64,000 nt of DNA from CSP1-5 sp964348275 (GTDB lineage: Bacteria; Methylomirabilota; Methylomirabilia; Methylomirabilales; CSP1-5): positions 1 through 64,000 of the forward strand of contig CAYGBT010000012.1 of assembly GCA_964348275.1 (NCBI GenBank). The letters run 5' to 3'. The number at the start of each line of letters is the position of its first letter. Position 1 is the first letter of the stretch. The notes under the pieces are model-generated. The model ran no database searches, was not told the DNA's origin, and saw nothing but the letters and a program-made list of their open reading frames with translations. Shown here in pieces: positions 35,001 through 43,542 of the stretch. The position numbers were made by a program, and so were the translations under genes.

Positions 35001-35666
35001 ATCGCCGGAGGCGATGGGTGGGCGTACGATATTGGCTTCGGGGGACTGGACCATGTGCTGGCATCAGGACGCAACGTCAACGTCCTGGTGCTCGATACCG
35101 AGGTCTACTCCAACACCGGTGGCCAGGCGTCCAAAGCGACACCCCGCGCGGCGGTGGCCAAGTTTGCCGCCGCGGGCAAGCCCGTGCCTAAAAAGGACCT
35201 GGCGATGATTGCCATGACCTACGGCAATATCTACGTGGCGCGCGTCGCGATGGGGAGTAGCGATACCCAGACGGTGAAGGCTTTCCTGGAAGCTGAAGCG
35301 TATGACGGGCCATCCCTCATCGTTGCCTACTGCCACTGCATCGCCCACGGCTACGATATGGCCCACGGGTTGGAGCAGCAAAAAGCCGCCGTCCTGTCCG
35401 GATACTGGCCCTTGTTCCGTTACAACCCCGACCTCGTCAAGCAAGGCAAGAATCCGCTCCAGCTCGACTCCAAGGCGCCCACCCTGCCCTTGGAGAAATA
35501 CATCTACAACGAAACCCGCTACACGATGTTGGCCCGTAGCAAACCCGACCAGGCGCGGTGGTTGCTGGAAAACGCGCAGGAGGACGTGCGGATGCGCTGG
35601 CGGCTCTATGAGCACTGGGCACGCATGCAGGTGAATGGCAAGACCAAGGAGGACCGCAATGACTGA
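32085..35666 (+). CDS. nifJ: Pyruvate:ferredoxin (flavodoxin) oxidoreductase
   Basis: This enzyme converts pyruvate and CoA to acetyl-CoA and CO2 while reducing ferredoxin, or the reverse. The 1193-residue single-chain homodimeric type has domain I at the N-terminus (ITPSSPMGEWAD), the gamma and linker regions, and two 4Fe-4S sites (CIQCGKCVLVCP and CTGCTLCVEVCP, about residues 690-765). The thiamine-diphosphate domain carries the third-cluster Cys in SGACAGCGET, the GDRAMVANATGCSSI region and the GGDGWAYDIGFGG Mg/TPP motif. I chose the ATG at 32085 for its GGAGG. Its stop overlaps the next gene start, so the two are coupled. Confidence 0.95.
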   Translation: MTRSKETIDGNEAVAHVAHLVNDVIAIYPITPSSPMGEWADQWSAEGRFNIWGTVPLVIEMQSEGGAAGAVHGALQAGSLTTTFTASQGLLLMIPNMYKIAGELTSTVFHVASRSVAAQALSIFGDHSDVMATRATGFALLASNSVQEAMDFTLIAQAATLESRVPFLHFFDGFRSSHEVMKVELLATEDARAMIDDALVRAHRDRALSPDRPFVRGTAQNPDVFFQARETANPYYLACPTIVQNAMDKFARIVGRQYHLYDYVGAPDADRVVVLMGSGAEAAQEVVEYLVAQGEKVGVLKVRLYRPFSVESFVAALPSTVRIIAALDRTKEPGSAGEPLYLDVVAAVNEAMAHGEAPFQSLPRVIGGRYGLSSKEFSPAMVKGVFDEMAKTKPKNHFTVGIHDDVTHTSVDYDPTFSTEEPDTVRALFYGLGADGTVGANKNSIKIIGEETDYHAQGYFVFDSKKAGSVTISHLRFGPKPIRSTYLIDRASFVACHQFSFLDRFNVLKAAEPGATFLLNSPYGPEEVWDHLPRAVQEQIIDKKLRFFVIDGFKVARDVGMGGRINTVMQPCFFALSGVLPREEAIAAIKRSIETTYAKRGDAVVRKNIAAVDSALNHLHEVQVPNQVTSAFDMRPPAPPEAPEFVRKVTATMLAREGDALPVSALPADGTYPSGTTQWEKSNLALEIPVWDADLCIQCGKCVLVCPHSVIRAKVYDPKLLANAPAPFKSAPARWREFGDLHYTLQVAPEDCTGCTLCVEVCPVKNKTEVRLKAINMMPQPPIRDEEAQNWNFFLTLPEMDRGVLSLSQVKDTQLLEPLFEFSGACAGCGETPYLKLMSQLFGDRAMVANATGCSSIFGGNLPTTPWTFNRDGRGPAWSNSLFEDNAEFGLGMRLALDKQTEYAHELLTRLSGQVGDDLARGLLNANQTTETGIQEQRERVKQLKERLRGINTPEARDLLSLADVLVKKSVWIAGGDGWAYDIGFGGLDHVLASGRNVNVLVLDTEVYSNTGGQASKATPRAAVAKFAAAGKPVPKKDLAMIAMTYGNIYVARVAMGSSDTQTVKAFLEAEAYDGPSLIVAYCHCIAHGYDMAHGLEQQKAAVLSGYWPLFRYNPDLVKQGKNPLQLDSKAPTLPLEKYIYNETRYTMLARSKPDQARWLLENAQEDVRMRWRLYEHWARMQVNGKTKEDRND

Positions 35667-36669
35667 TCTCTCTACGAGCTACCTGGGTCTTACCTTGAAG
35701 AACCCGTTGGTGGCCTCTGCCTCGCCCCTGTCCGAGGACATCGACAACATCCGGCGGATGGAGGATGCAGGTGCCGCGGCCGTGGTGCTGCATTCCCTGT
35801 TCGAGGAGCAGATCACTTTGGAAAGCCATGACCTGGATTTCCATCTCACCCACGGCACTGACTCCTTCGCCGAGGCACTGAGTTACTTCCCGGATATGAC
35901 CGACTACAATCTAGGGCCCGAAGGCTACCTGGACCACGTTCGTCGGGCCAAAGCCGCCGTGGACATTCCCATCATTGGCAGCCTCAACGGTATCTCAACC
36001 GGCGGTTGGATTACGTACGCTCAGAAGATCGAGCAGGCCGGCGCTGACGCCCTCGAGCTGAATGTTTACTTCATTCCCACCGACCCGGAGATGACAGGGG
36101 CCGCGATCGAGCAGATGTATTGCGACCTCGTCCACGACGTGAAGGCCAGTGTCCGCATCCCTGTGGCTGTCAAAATCGGCCACGCCTTCAGCGCCATTGC
36201 CAATATGGCGCGGCGTCTCGACCAGGTGGCTGCCGACGCGATCGTGTTTTTCAACCGCTTCTACCAGCCAGACTTCGACCTAGAACATCTCGAGGTCGTG
36301 CCCAGCTTGACCTTGAGCAGTTCCTACGAACTGCTTCTCCGGATCCACTGGGTGGCGATTTTGTATGGACACCTCCGCGCCGACCTCGCGGTGACTGGCG
36401 GGGTACACACGGCTCACGATGTGTTGAAGGCGATGATGGCCGGGGCGCGGGTGGCGATGATGACCTCCGCGCTGCTCAAACGTGGGATCGAGCACCTGAC
36501 GACACTCGAGCGCGATCTCGTAGCCTGGATGGAGGATCACGAATACGAGTCTATCCGCCAGATGCAAGGGAGCATGAGCCATCGGTCGGTGGCTGAGCCC
36601 TCCGCTTTCAAGCGGGCCAACTATATGCGCGTGCTCCGCTCTTACTCTCTTCGCATGTCGGCTCTCTGA
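35659..36669 (+). CDS. Dihydroorotate dehydrogenase-like FMN protein
   Basis: The 336-residue TIM-barrel protein starts STSYLGLTLKNPLVASASPLS, broken here after STSYLGLTLKNPLVASA, typical of the DHOD/PreA family. An LNVY segment follows, with the Lys in PVAVKIG and a C-terminal phosphate-binding stretch TGGVHTAHDVLKAMMAGA. Genes of this type regularly follow nifJ, where they probably do not make orotate but act with ferredoxin. The ATG overlaps the nifJ TGA and has AGGAGG upstream. Substrate unknown. Confidence 0.85.
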   Translation: MTDLSTSYLGLTLKNPLVASASPLSEDIDNIRRMEDAGAAAVVLHSLFEEQITLESHDLDFHLTHGTDSFAEALSYFPDMTDYNLGPEGYLDHVRRAKAAVDIPIIGSLNGISTGGWITYAQKIEQAGADALELNVYFIPTDPEMTGAAIEQMYCDLVHDVKASVRIPVAVKIGHAFSAIANMARRLDQVAADAIVFFNRFYQPDFDLEHLEVVPSLTLSSSYELLLRIHWVAILYGHLRADLAVTGGVHTAHDVLKAMMAGARVAMMTSALLKRGIEHLTTLERDLVAWMEDHEYESIRQMQGSMSHRSVAEPSAFKRANYMRVLRSYSLRMSAL

Positions 36670-36686
36670 CAAACCCCTCAAGCCGG

Positions 36687-36702
36687 CACGGTGACCACCG
36701 TG
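36687..36702. terminator. Hairpin between convergent genes
   Basis: CACGGT-GACC-ACCGTG is a perfect 6-bp stem with a 4-nt loop between two converging genes. It has no T tract on either side, so it is only terminator-like. Confidence 0.35.
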
Positions 36703-36761
36703 GGCATACATCACGGGCGAGCGGTCGACCCGGCAGCGGATGCATTGAGGGGGAATCGTTC

Positions 36762-39056
36762 TTACAAGTAATGGCCGAGCACATCGTCGCGGCGGGGGAT
36801 GGCCTGGCGCAGCCGCTTGCCGACCTCGGTATACTCTCGCTCCATCGCGTCGCTGACGGAGGGAAGCGTCTCCTGAAGGGCGGCGAGAAAGTCCCCCTGG
36901 GTGACCGTCTTCGCCTCCACGTCCCCGCGGAGGGCTAGCTGGGCAGCCTTCATGCAGAGGGATGCCAAGTCGGCTCCGGTGTACCGGTCGGTTCGACGAA
37001 CGAGGTCCTCCAGGTCCACGTCTCCTGCCAGCGGCATGCGGCGGGTATGGACGGACAGGATCTCGCGCCGACACTGGGCATCCGGCACCGGCACATACAC
37101 GAGCGCATCAAAGCGCCCGGGCCGCAGCAGCGCCGGGTCGATGAGATCGGGCCGGTTGGTGGCCCCAAGGATGACCACGCCACGCAGCTCCTCCAGCCCG
37201 TCGAGTTCCGACAGAAGCTGGTTCACAATCCGCTCGGTGACATGTGGCTCTCCCACGGCCATCCCGCGCCGGGGTACGAGAGCATCGACTTCGTCGAAGA
37301 ATACGATGGCGGGAGCCACCTGGCGGGCTTTGGCAAAAAACTCCCTGATGCGCTGCTCTGACTCGCCGTACCACTTCGAGAGGAGGTCACTCCCCTTGGC
37401 CAGCATGAAGTTGGCTTGCGCCTCATTGGCGACCGCCTTGGCCAGCAGAGTCTTCCCGGTGCCCGGAGGACCGTACAGGAGGACCCCCTTGGGGGGCCTG
37501 ATCCCCAGACGTTCGAAGGCCTGGGGATAGGTGAGGGGCAGCTCCACGGTTTCGCGCAGGGTTCGTTTGACCTGGGCCAAACCACCGATGTCCGCCCAAG
37601 TCACCCGGGGAACCTCGATCAGGAGCTCGCGCAGGGCCGACGGGCGGATACGGCGGAGGGCCTGGCTGAAATCCTCGTGGGCCACCACCAAGCGTTCTAG
37701 AATTTCGCGGGGAAAGGTCTCCATAGTCAGGTCCAGCTCTGGGAGGACTCGCCGGAGGGCGTTCAGGGCGGCCTCCCGGCAGATGGCAGCGAGGTCCGAC
37801 CCGACGCAGCCGTGAGTGAGGTCCGCCACCCAGTCCACATTCACATCGGCGGCTAGCGGCATGGCCCGCGTGTGGATAGTCAGGATCTCGCGCCTGCCGT
37901 TCCGATCCGGCACCCGCAGTTCGATCTCCCGGTCGAACCGGCCAGGGCGGCGTAGCGCCAGGTCAACGGCAGCCACCCGGTTCGTGGCTCCCATGACGAT
38001 GACGTTGCCCCGCGGCGTCAGGCCATCCATCAAGGTGAGGAGCTGAGCCACCACGCGGCGCTCCACCTCGCCCGTCACCGCTTCGCGCTTCGGCGCGATC
38101 GAGTCGAGCTCGTCGATAAAGATGATGGCAGGTGGGTTCTCTTGCCCTTCCTGAAAAATGGCTCGAAGGCGCTCCTCCGACTCGCCGTAGAATCGCCCCA
38201 TGATCTCGGGCCCGTTGATGGAGGCAAAGTGCGCCTTAGCCTCGTTGGCCAGTGCTTGGGCCAGCAAGGTTTTCCCCGTCCCCGGGGGGCCGTGGATAAG
38301 GACCCCTTTGGGGGGAGTGATACCTAGGCGATCAAAAAGCTCTGGATGCTTCAGGGGGAGCTCGACGACCTCGCGAATCTCGCCGATCACGTCGCCGAGC
38401 CCGCCGATGTCGTCGTAGGTGACGTCCGGGACCCTTGCCTCCTTGGCCTCCACGTACTCGGGAAGAAGCTCGACCTCGGTCTGGGCAACGATGCGAACGA
38501 CGCCAGCTGGCACAGTGCTGGCTACAATCAACCGCACCTCGCCCAGTCCAACCGCCAAAGATCCTAAGAGACCCCGAAACAACTCTTCCGGATACATTCC
38601 AGGGGGGATCATCTCACGAGAGCGCAAGGCCGTTCCGGCCGAGATCAGGTCACCTTTCACCACAGGACGGTAGACGAGCGCCTGGCGAAGAGCCTCGCCG
38701 GGTGCGATTATGCGGATACCCTTCCGCGCGGGGGCCAGCGTGACTTTCTGGGCATCCCGCCAGTCTGCCTTCCGGACGTGCACGTAATCCCCGATGCTGG
38801 CACGGGCGTTCGTACGGATCACCCCATCCATCCGGATCACATCCAAACCCTGGTCGACCGAGTGGGCCGGGGCCACCAGGGCAGCTGTTTCCCGCTCAGC
38901 CACGATCGACACGACCTCGCCTCGTTCGAGTTCCAGTGCGGCGAAGGCCGCCTCGCTGACCCGAACGATCCCCCGACCCACATCCTCCTGGCCTGCCTCG
39001 GCAACCTTGAGCCGGAGCCCACCTTCTACTTCAGCTCGCTGCATGTGCTTTTTCAC
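36762..39056 (-). CDS. Cdc48/VAT-type double AAA ATPase
   Basis: The 764-residue protein has an N-terminal double-psi barrel domain (about residues 10-200) and two AAA modules. D1 begins at YDDIGGL with GPPGTGKT and IIFIDELDS. D2 has GPPGTGKT and IVFFDEVDA and full sensor motifs. The arrangement equals archaeal VAT and eukaryotic Cdc48, which unfold proteins for the proteasome or disassemble complexes. Such proteins are uncommon in bacteria. I kept the GTG at 39056, because AGAGG is spaced properly for it; an ATG lies four codons in. It is monocistronic, with a PilZ gene upstream. Confidence 0.93.
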   Translation of the reverse strand: MKKHMQRAEVEGGLRLKVAEAGQEDVGRGIVRVSEAAFAALELERGEVVSIVAERETAALVAPAHSVDQGLDVIRMDGVIRTNARASIGDYVHVRKADWRDAQKVTLAPARKGIRIIAPGEALRQALVYRPVVKGDLISAGTALRSREMIPPGMYPEELFRGLLGSLAVGLGEVRLIVASTVPAGVVRIVAQTEVELLPEYVEAKEARVPDVTYDDIGGLGDVIGEIREVVELPLKHPELFDRLGITPPKGVLIHGPPGTGKTLLAQALANEAKAHFASINGPEIMGRFYGESEERLRAIFQEGQENPPAIIFIDELDSIAPKREAVTGEVERRVVAQLLTLMDGLTPRGNVIVMGATNRVAAVDLALRRPGRFDREIELRVPDRNGRREILTIHTRAMPLAADVNVDWVADLTHGCVGSDLAAICREAALNALRRVLPELDLTMETFPREILERLVVAHEDFSQALRRIRPSALRELLIEVPRVTWADIGGLAQVKRTLRETVELPLTYPQAFERLGIRPPKGVLLYGPPGTGKTLLAKAVANEAQANFMLAKGSDLLSKWYGESEQRIREFFAKARQVAPAIVFFDEVDALVPRRGMAVGEPHVTERIVNQLLSELDGLEELRGVVILGATNRPDLIDPALLRPGRFDALVYVPVPDAQCRREILSVHTRRMPLAGDVDLEDLVRRTDRYTGADLASLCMKAAQLALRGDVEAKTVTQGDFLAALQETLPSVSDAMEREYTEVGKRLRQAIPRRDDVLGHYL

Positions 39057-39074
39057 CGTCCCTCTAGCGTCTTC

Positions 39075-39446
39075 CTATCCTACTATATTCGCCTTCAGTG
39101 ACTCGATATACTCACTCACGAGCCGCTGCGAGGTTTCCGAGAGTTCTAGTAACTCGAGCCCCGTTCGATACACATCGTTTCGTTCTCCGGTGGGCCAGGC
39201 CTCCTGACTATAAATGTCCGATCGGACGACGCGGCACCTCAGGCTGACCCTTTCCCGCGGCAATGAGAGGGTGAGCGAACAGATGGTGCCGGGTCTCACG
39301 ACATTCGGGTGCTCGATCATGACGCCACCCATGCTGACATCGGCAACAAACACCTTCAAGCCACGGCCGATCCACCCTAACAGCGGTCCGGAAACCCGCC
39401 ACCGCGGGAATCGCCGCCGCTCTTTTGCCGCTTCTTCACTCTGCAT
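39075..39446 (-). CDS. PilZ-domain protein
   Basis: The 123-residue protein has a PilZ domain with the c-di-GMP binding signature, ERRRFPRWRVSG near the N-terminus and VADVSMGGVMI about 25 residues later. PilZ proteins act as c-di-GMP effectors in motility, secretion or polysaccharide control. It lies 18 bp upstream of the Cdc48 gene on the same strand, so the two may share a transcript; a functional link is not evident. Confidence 0.85.
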   Translation of the reverse strand: MQSEEAAKERRRFPRWRVSGPLLGWIGRGLKVFVADVSMGGVMIEHPNVVRPGTICSLTLSLPRERVSLRCRVVRSDIYSQEAWPTGERNDVYRTGLELLELSETSQRLVSEYIESLKANIVG

Positions 39447-39997
39447 GGCTCCACCCCCTGAAGGTGCTCTCCCCGCTCCCGCCTGAAAGACAGCAAACCC
39501 TCTCTCGGCACATCCTCCCCGGGAATGCCCCCCGGAGTCAAGAGCGTCCCGGCGCGCAGATCTCCTCTGCGGCTTTCTTTATCTGCTCCTGAGAACCAAT
39601 GCTGCAGGCCCCGCGCATCGCCTCCCATCCGTTGTCGGGGACCAGCCCCCCGCAAGTCTGCAGCGCCATCGGTCGAGGTCGCCGGCGGCGGACGGACTCG
39701 CGGCGGTGTCTCGACTGCCGCAATAGAGTGGATCGCGTTGCACACCCATTCGGCTATCGTGTCGGGCATCCGAGGAGGTCGTGTACGGCAGATTCCAACC
39801 GTCCAAGACCAAGATGCACACCGACGATCTGAGGTCCACCGATCACGCGGTCCACCCCCAAAATGCGGGTTATGCGCGAGCACCAGGATCATGTTCCGCC
39901 TCCTCTGCCGCTCAACCTTTAAGAAAGTTGTCGCGTGGCTGATCAGCCTCTCGTTCCAGATTCTCCCGCGAATCGAAGGCCCTCCCCTGAGGCTGCT
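39447..39997. other. Spacer without supported gene
   Basis: These 551 bases contain overlapping frames on both strands, none with a ribosome-binding site and a family match. One minus-strand stretch (about 39538-39770) reads as protein-like in two frames and could be a small gene with a frameshift, but I cannot support it. No repeat or clear terminator was found. Confidence 0.3.
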
Positions 39998-40405
39998 TTA
40001 CTGGTGCCGGGGCCTCCCAGCTTCGGGGACGGAACCATTTCCTCTGACCCGTTCGCTCCCCTCCTTGCAGGAGAAACATAGGACGGCGCCGGGAACGGCC
40101 TGCAAGCGTCGCCAGGGGATTTCTGCCCCGCAGTTCTGACAGAGGCCGTATGTCCCTCGCCGAAGGCTGTCCAAGGCCCGATCCAGCATCTTAGCCCGGG
40201 CGGCCAAGAGTTCATACGCCCGCATCTCCTGTTTGGTCAGCAGATCCTGTTGCGTTTGCTCGAATACGTCCCGTGGATGTCTGTCCGAAGACTGTTGGTT
40301 TCCAGAACCACCCTTCATCGCGCGATGGGTCATTGCTCTCAGCCGCATGCGAAGAGCCTGTCGCTCCTCCGCGATCTGCCGCGCCATCTCTTTCTGGTTC
40401 CCCAT
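39998..40405 (-). CDS. DksA/TraR-type zinc-finger protein
   Basis: The 135-residue protein has a helical N-terminal part forming the DksA-like coiled coil (about residues 5-85), then a C4 zinc finger CQNC...CFSC (about 95-120) in the standard spacing, and a short tail. It should bind the RNA polymerase secondary channel and modulate transcription, perhaps with ppGpp. The acidic tip of true DksA (DxxDxA) is not obvious. GGAGG lies before the ATG at 40405. Confidence 0.85.
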   Translation of the reverse strand: MGNQKEMARQIAEERQALRMRLRAMTHRAMKGGSGNQQSSDRHPRDVFEQTQQDLLTKQEMRAYELLAARAKMLDRALDSLRRGTYGLCQNCGAEIPWRRLQAVPGAVLCFSCKEGSERVRGNGSVPEAGRPRHQ

Positions 40406-40668
40406 CTCGCACCTCCGCTCCTGCCCCCCCATTGAAGTACCACCACGCCATTCGACGATGGGCGTCCCGATCTCGCTAGCCCTTGCACCCGGCGGACGAC
40501 TGCGTCTTTTGCAGAACCGGACGATCCGGTCGAGACTTCCACCTCCTCATACGGCCCACAAGCCCGAACGCCAGGGAGCCTCAGGAACGTTACGGCCTCC
40601 TCGACGGTGAAGGTCCCTAGCTCCTCAGCACCCCGCACAATCTCGGAACAGGTTGGTCCTTCCTGCAC
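40339..40668 (-). CDS. Doubtful hypothetical frame overlapping the DksA-like gene
   Basis: A GTG-initiated frame encodes a plausible first 70 residues (EEAVTFLRLPGVRACGP and so on) but ends inside the DksA-like gene in another frame. It may be a decayed gene with a frameshift. It has no clear ribosome-binding site and no family match. Confidence 0.2.
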   Translation of the reverse strand: MQEGPTCSEIVRGAEELGTFTVEEAVTFLRLPGVRACGPYEEVEVSTGSSGSAKDAVVRRVQGLARSGRPSSNGVVVLQWGGRSGGARWGTRKRWRGRSRRSDRLFACG

Positions 40669-40723
40669 TCGTTCTCGCTCGTAAATGGGGACTCAGGTTG
40701 GGCGATGCACGAACGATGAGCGT

Positions 40724-41740
40724 TCATGCCGCCTCCCTGAAGGGGTCGCCCTCCGCGCCCTTCAACCGAGCCATGAGCTCTTGAACCTTGCCAATCCGCG
40801 CCAGGGTCTCCATGATCCGCTCTTCCTCCCCCCAATCGCACCAGTGGACCCCTTTCACGGGGACAATGCCGAGACGAGGCGGGATCTTTTCCAGGAGCTG
40901 ACGAGAGATATTCACGGCCGGGATCCGGCGATACACCTCCTCGAGCACACTCGCCTCCCGCGCAGTCCCTAAAGTCGCCGCAATGGATGAAAAATCCGCC
41001 CAGAGCTCCGGCAGCTCCTTCTCAATGCACCGCAAAAAGAGGCAGAGACGCCCCACCAGGACCAGGGAGTTCCAGAGGCAGCCCTGCACATAAAGCTGCT
41101 CGGCGAAAGCCGTGATGGGTTTCTCCCAGAACCGGCGCACCCTGAAGAGCCCATATCCCGCGTGCCGGTCGAGTTCCTCGCCCGGCTGGATCCAACCGTA
41201 AGCGGTCTCCGGGCGATCGGGCGCAATTCCCAGAAGGATTAAGAGACCGGGATGCCCGTCAAGGAATTGGACCGCCTGCCCCACATGCGCCATGAAGACC
41301 GCTTCCTCGAAGACGAAATGGTCTGAAGGGAAGATGGCCACCGTGGCCTCCGGATCCCGGGCGCGAATCCAGAGGAGGGGAAGGAGGATACCCGGGGCCG
41401 TCTCACGGTTGGCCGGCTGGATGAGCAGCAGTTGCGGCGGCCATTCCCGGACCTGCTTACGGGCCTCCTCTAAATGGTCCCGGATAATCACGGTCAAGAT
41501 ATGTTGACGGGGGATGAGGGTCGCGACTCTATCCAGGGTGTGCTGAAGCATGGTTCGGCGACCGATCACCGCACAGTACTGCTTGGGGAGGTCGTCACCG
41601 GCCACCCGGCGCATTAACTGCCGGACCCGTCGCCCCTCTCCGCCTGCGAGGATGATACCCCAGAGATGCCCTGATCGCCTGGCATCGCCGGGGTTGAACT
41701 CTTGAGACGCTCGAGATCCTCTATGGAAAGACACACCCAT
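40724..41740 (-). CDS. Mannose-1-phosphate guanylyltransferase-like nucleotidyltransferase
   Basis: The 338-residue protein has the nucleotide-binding signature ILAGGEGRRVRQL near residue 30, then PKQYCAVIG, typical of mannose-1-phosphate guanylyltransferase. Further conserved features are FPSDHFVFEE (metal Asp) and YGWIQPGEE, with FWEKP. The enzyme would make GDP-mannose or a related sugar nucleotide. The C-terminal isomerase domain of bifunctional ManC is absent. GAGGAG stands before the ATG at 41740. It is alone, after a long spacer. Confidence 0.8.
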   Translation of the reverse strand: MGVSFHRGSRASQEFNPGDARRSGHLWGIILAGGEGRRVRQLMRRVAGDDLPKQYCAVIGRRTMLQHTLDRVATLIPRQHILTVIIRDHLEEARKQVREWPPQLLLIQPANRETAPGILLPLLWIRARDPEATVAIFPSDHFVFEEAVFMAHVGQAVQFLDGHPGLLILLGIAPDRPETAYGWIQPGEELDRHAGYGLFRVRRFWEKPITAFAEQLYVQGCLWNSLVLVGRLCLFLRCIEKELPELWADFSSIAATLGTAREASVLEEVYRRIPAVNISRQLLEKIPPRLGIVPVKGVHWCDWGEEERIMETLARIGKVQELMARLKGAEGDPFREAA

Positions 41741-42325
41741 GTTCCGTCTCCTCAGCCGGTACGGCCTGGAAAGGTGTCCTTCTTGATTTTGTCTCCGCCT
41801 ATTTCACCCCCTTCCTTAGGATCTTTATTGGCACGATTGGTGGGAAGCGCAATTGCCCAGAGCCCGAATGGCAGAATGCACGCGTTCGGGGAACACCCGA
41901 TTAGTCGGTGCGTGTGTTTGTTTAGCAATATGCGGGCCAGGCCTTAAGCCTATGGAGAGGATCGACACAATCTATTTATCCACATTACTTGCAAGAGCAA
42001 CCTCAGGGCGGGCCTTCTTGCGGCGAGAACGAAGCATGGGGCATCGTGTCACCGGTGCGGGGGAAGAAACAGCCAAACTATCGAGAATTTCACGTACGAT
42101 CAAATGAGACATTTCGGTCTCGGTGTGACCAGTTTTACCCTGTTCCCTGTTCCACTGTAGGAACACTCGTCGAATGCTTTTCTCTCAAGCATGGGCCACC
42201 GCATGGGGAACCATGCTCGGCATCATCTTGAGGACCCGAATCCCCAAGGACATGCCAGAACTTGAGTTTCCGGGCGAACGGTGAGGGAATAAGCGGAAAA
42301 GGCATGCTGGCGGGGCGATCTCGCC
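41741..42325. other. Spacer of 585 bases without supported gene
   Basis: The spacer lies between two minus-strand genes. A short minus-strand frame starting at 42112 (MSHLIVREILDSLAVSS and on, 46 residues) has plausible composition but no ribosome-binding site. No SAM-riboswitch-like core was recognised near the AdoMet synthetase end. No clear repeat or hairpin stands out. Confidence 0.3.
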
Positions 42326-43537
42326 TCAGCAAATGGGGTAGCGTCCTTGGGCTAGCTCCTCGCAGAAGGTCGGCATCCGTTCGAGCTCCCCTTGTACCAC
42401 TTGCCGGATGAGGTCGGCCACATCCGCGAGGGCGACGCGCGGCTCCAGGTGCACCTGTACCGAGACCATTTGGGGCCGGTCGACTGGCTCACCGATTCGG
42501 CTGCAAAGCCAGACCACCACGTCCCTCAAGCCGGGAATCTCGGTATGGATCCTGGTGGCGAGCAGGTGGGTCAGGACATTGTAGATCTTACCGACGTGGC
42601 TGACTGGATTTTTTCCGGCTGCCGCCTCCGAGCCCCGGGGCCGATATAGCGCGATGAGACCGTTGACCTGGTTGCCACGACCTACCTCTCCCGAGTCCGC
42701 ATCCTCTGCTGAGGTCCCCAACACCGAGAGATACATTCCCGCCATCCCTTCCCCTTGGCGATCCAGGGTGTTGAGGTCCACTGTCACGTCCTGAAGACTC
42801 TGGAGCTGGCCACGCAGATGGGCGAGCAGGGCTTCGTGCACCGCCTTCTTGCGGCGGACGTATTCCGCCTCGCTCTGCACATACCTGTCCAAGAGAGGCA
42901 TTGCGATCGTGACTGCCACTCTTCGCCCCGTGCGAACGCCCATGACCTTGACATCCTCCCCGGATTCAGGGAAGCCAGCTTTAAACGCAGAAGAGTTGAG
43001 ATACCGCTCGATTTCCAGCACGAGTCTCTCGGTCTCGCTCAGCGGGGCGTAGCCGACCGCCGCTGAGGTGTCGTTGGCCCCAAGGACACCCTTTCTTTCC
43101 AGGAAGAGGCCTGCCAGCTCTTCGGAGCCTGGCTTGAGCTCTACCTGATATCTGAGATGTCGCTCCGGATCGACGCAACGCAGATTCTCCCGGAACCAAG
43201 TCTTCGCTGTTTCCACAGCAATCTGAGCCACGTCGAGCTCTTCCTTCCCTACACTCGCCGTGGCGCGGTCCCCGATCACCAGTCGCATGGGCTCCACGAC
43301 ACGTCCTCCGCCAAAGCGGCGCTCCACTCGACCTGCCACAAGAAGCCCCTTGTCGCAGTTGTGGTGCAAGATGGCACCGAAACGTTCCACGTAGGCCCGC
43401 GAGAGGGCTTGCGACACGCGCTCCATGACCGCATCGCAGATCGTGTCCGGGTGCCCTAGCCCCTTGCGTTCCACGATCTCTACATCGAACTCCGGTGTGG
43501 TCGGGCCAGTGATGGGTTGGATATGGATTTCGTCCAT
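42326..43537 (-). CDS. S-adenosylmethionine synthetase, archaeal type
   Basis: This enzyme makes AdoMet from methionine and ATP. The 403-residue protein matches the archaeal/short-branch MAT family and not the bacterial MetK fold. Signatures are VERKGLGHPDTICDAVME near the N-terminus, HHNCDKGLLVAG, GANDTSAAVGYAPLSE and NTLDRQGEGMAGMYL. The distribution is mainly archaeal with scattered bacteria, which suggests past transfer. It is 5 bp downstream of the APS kinase gene, so they are co-transcribed. A MetK elsewhere cannot be excluded. Confidence 0.92.
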   Translation of the reverse strand: MDEIHIQPITGPTTPEFDVEIVERKGLGHPDTICDAVMERVSQALSRAYVERFGAILHHNCDKGLLVAGRVERRFGGGRVVEPMRLVIGDRATASVGKEELDVAQIAVETAKTWFRENLRCVDPERHLRYQVELKPGSEELAGLFLERKGVLGANDTSAAVGYAPLSETERLVLEIERYLNSSAFKAGFPESGEDVKVMGVRTGRRVAVTIAMPLLDRYVQSEAEYVRRKKAVHEALLAHLRGQLQSLQDVTVDLNTLDRQGEGMAGMYLSVLGTSAEDADSGEVGRGNQVNGLIALYRPRGSEAAAGKNPVSHVGKIYNVLTHLLATRIHTEIPGLRDVVVWLCSRIGEPVDRPQMVSVQVHLEPRVALADVADLIRQVVQGELERMPTFCEELAQGRYPIC

Positions 43538-43542
43538 GGTCC

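Noticed and set aside
39377..39892. A 171-codon minus-strand frame beyond the PilZ gene
   Set aside because: No ribosome-binding site, no family match and overlap with PilZ in another frame; kept only as a note in the spacer entry.
42300..42330. SAM riboswitch near the AdoMet synthetase
   Set aside because: The gene is transcribed away from this spacer, its own upstream side is occupied by the APS kinase gene, and no SAM-aptamer core was recognised.
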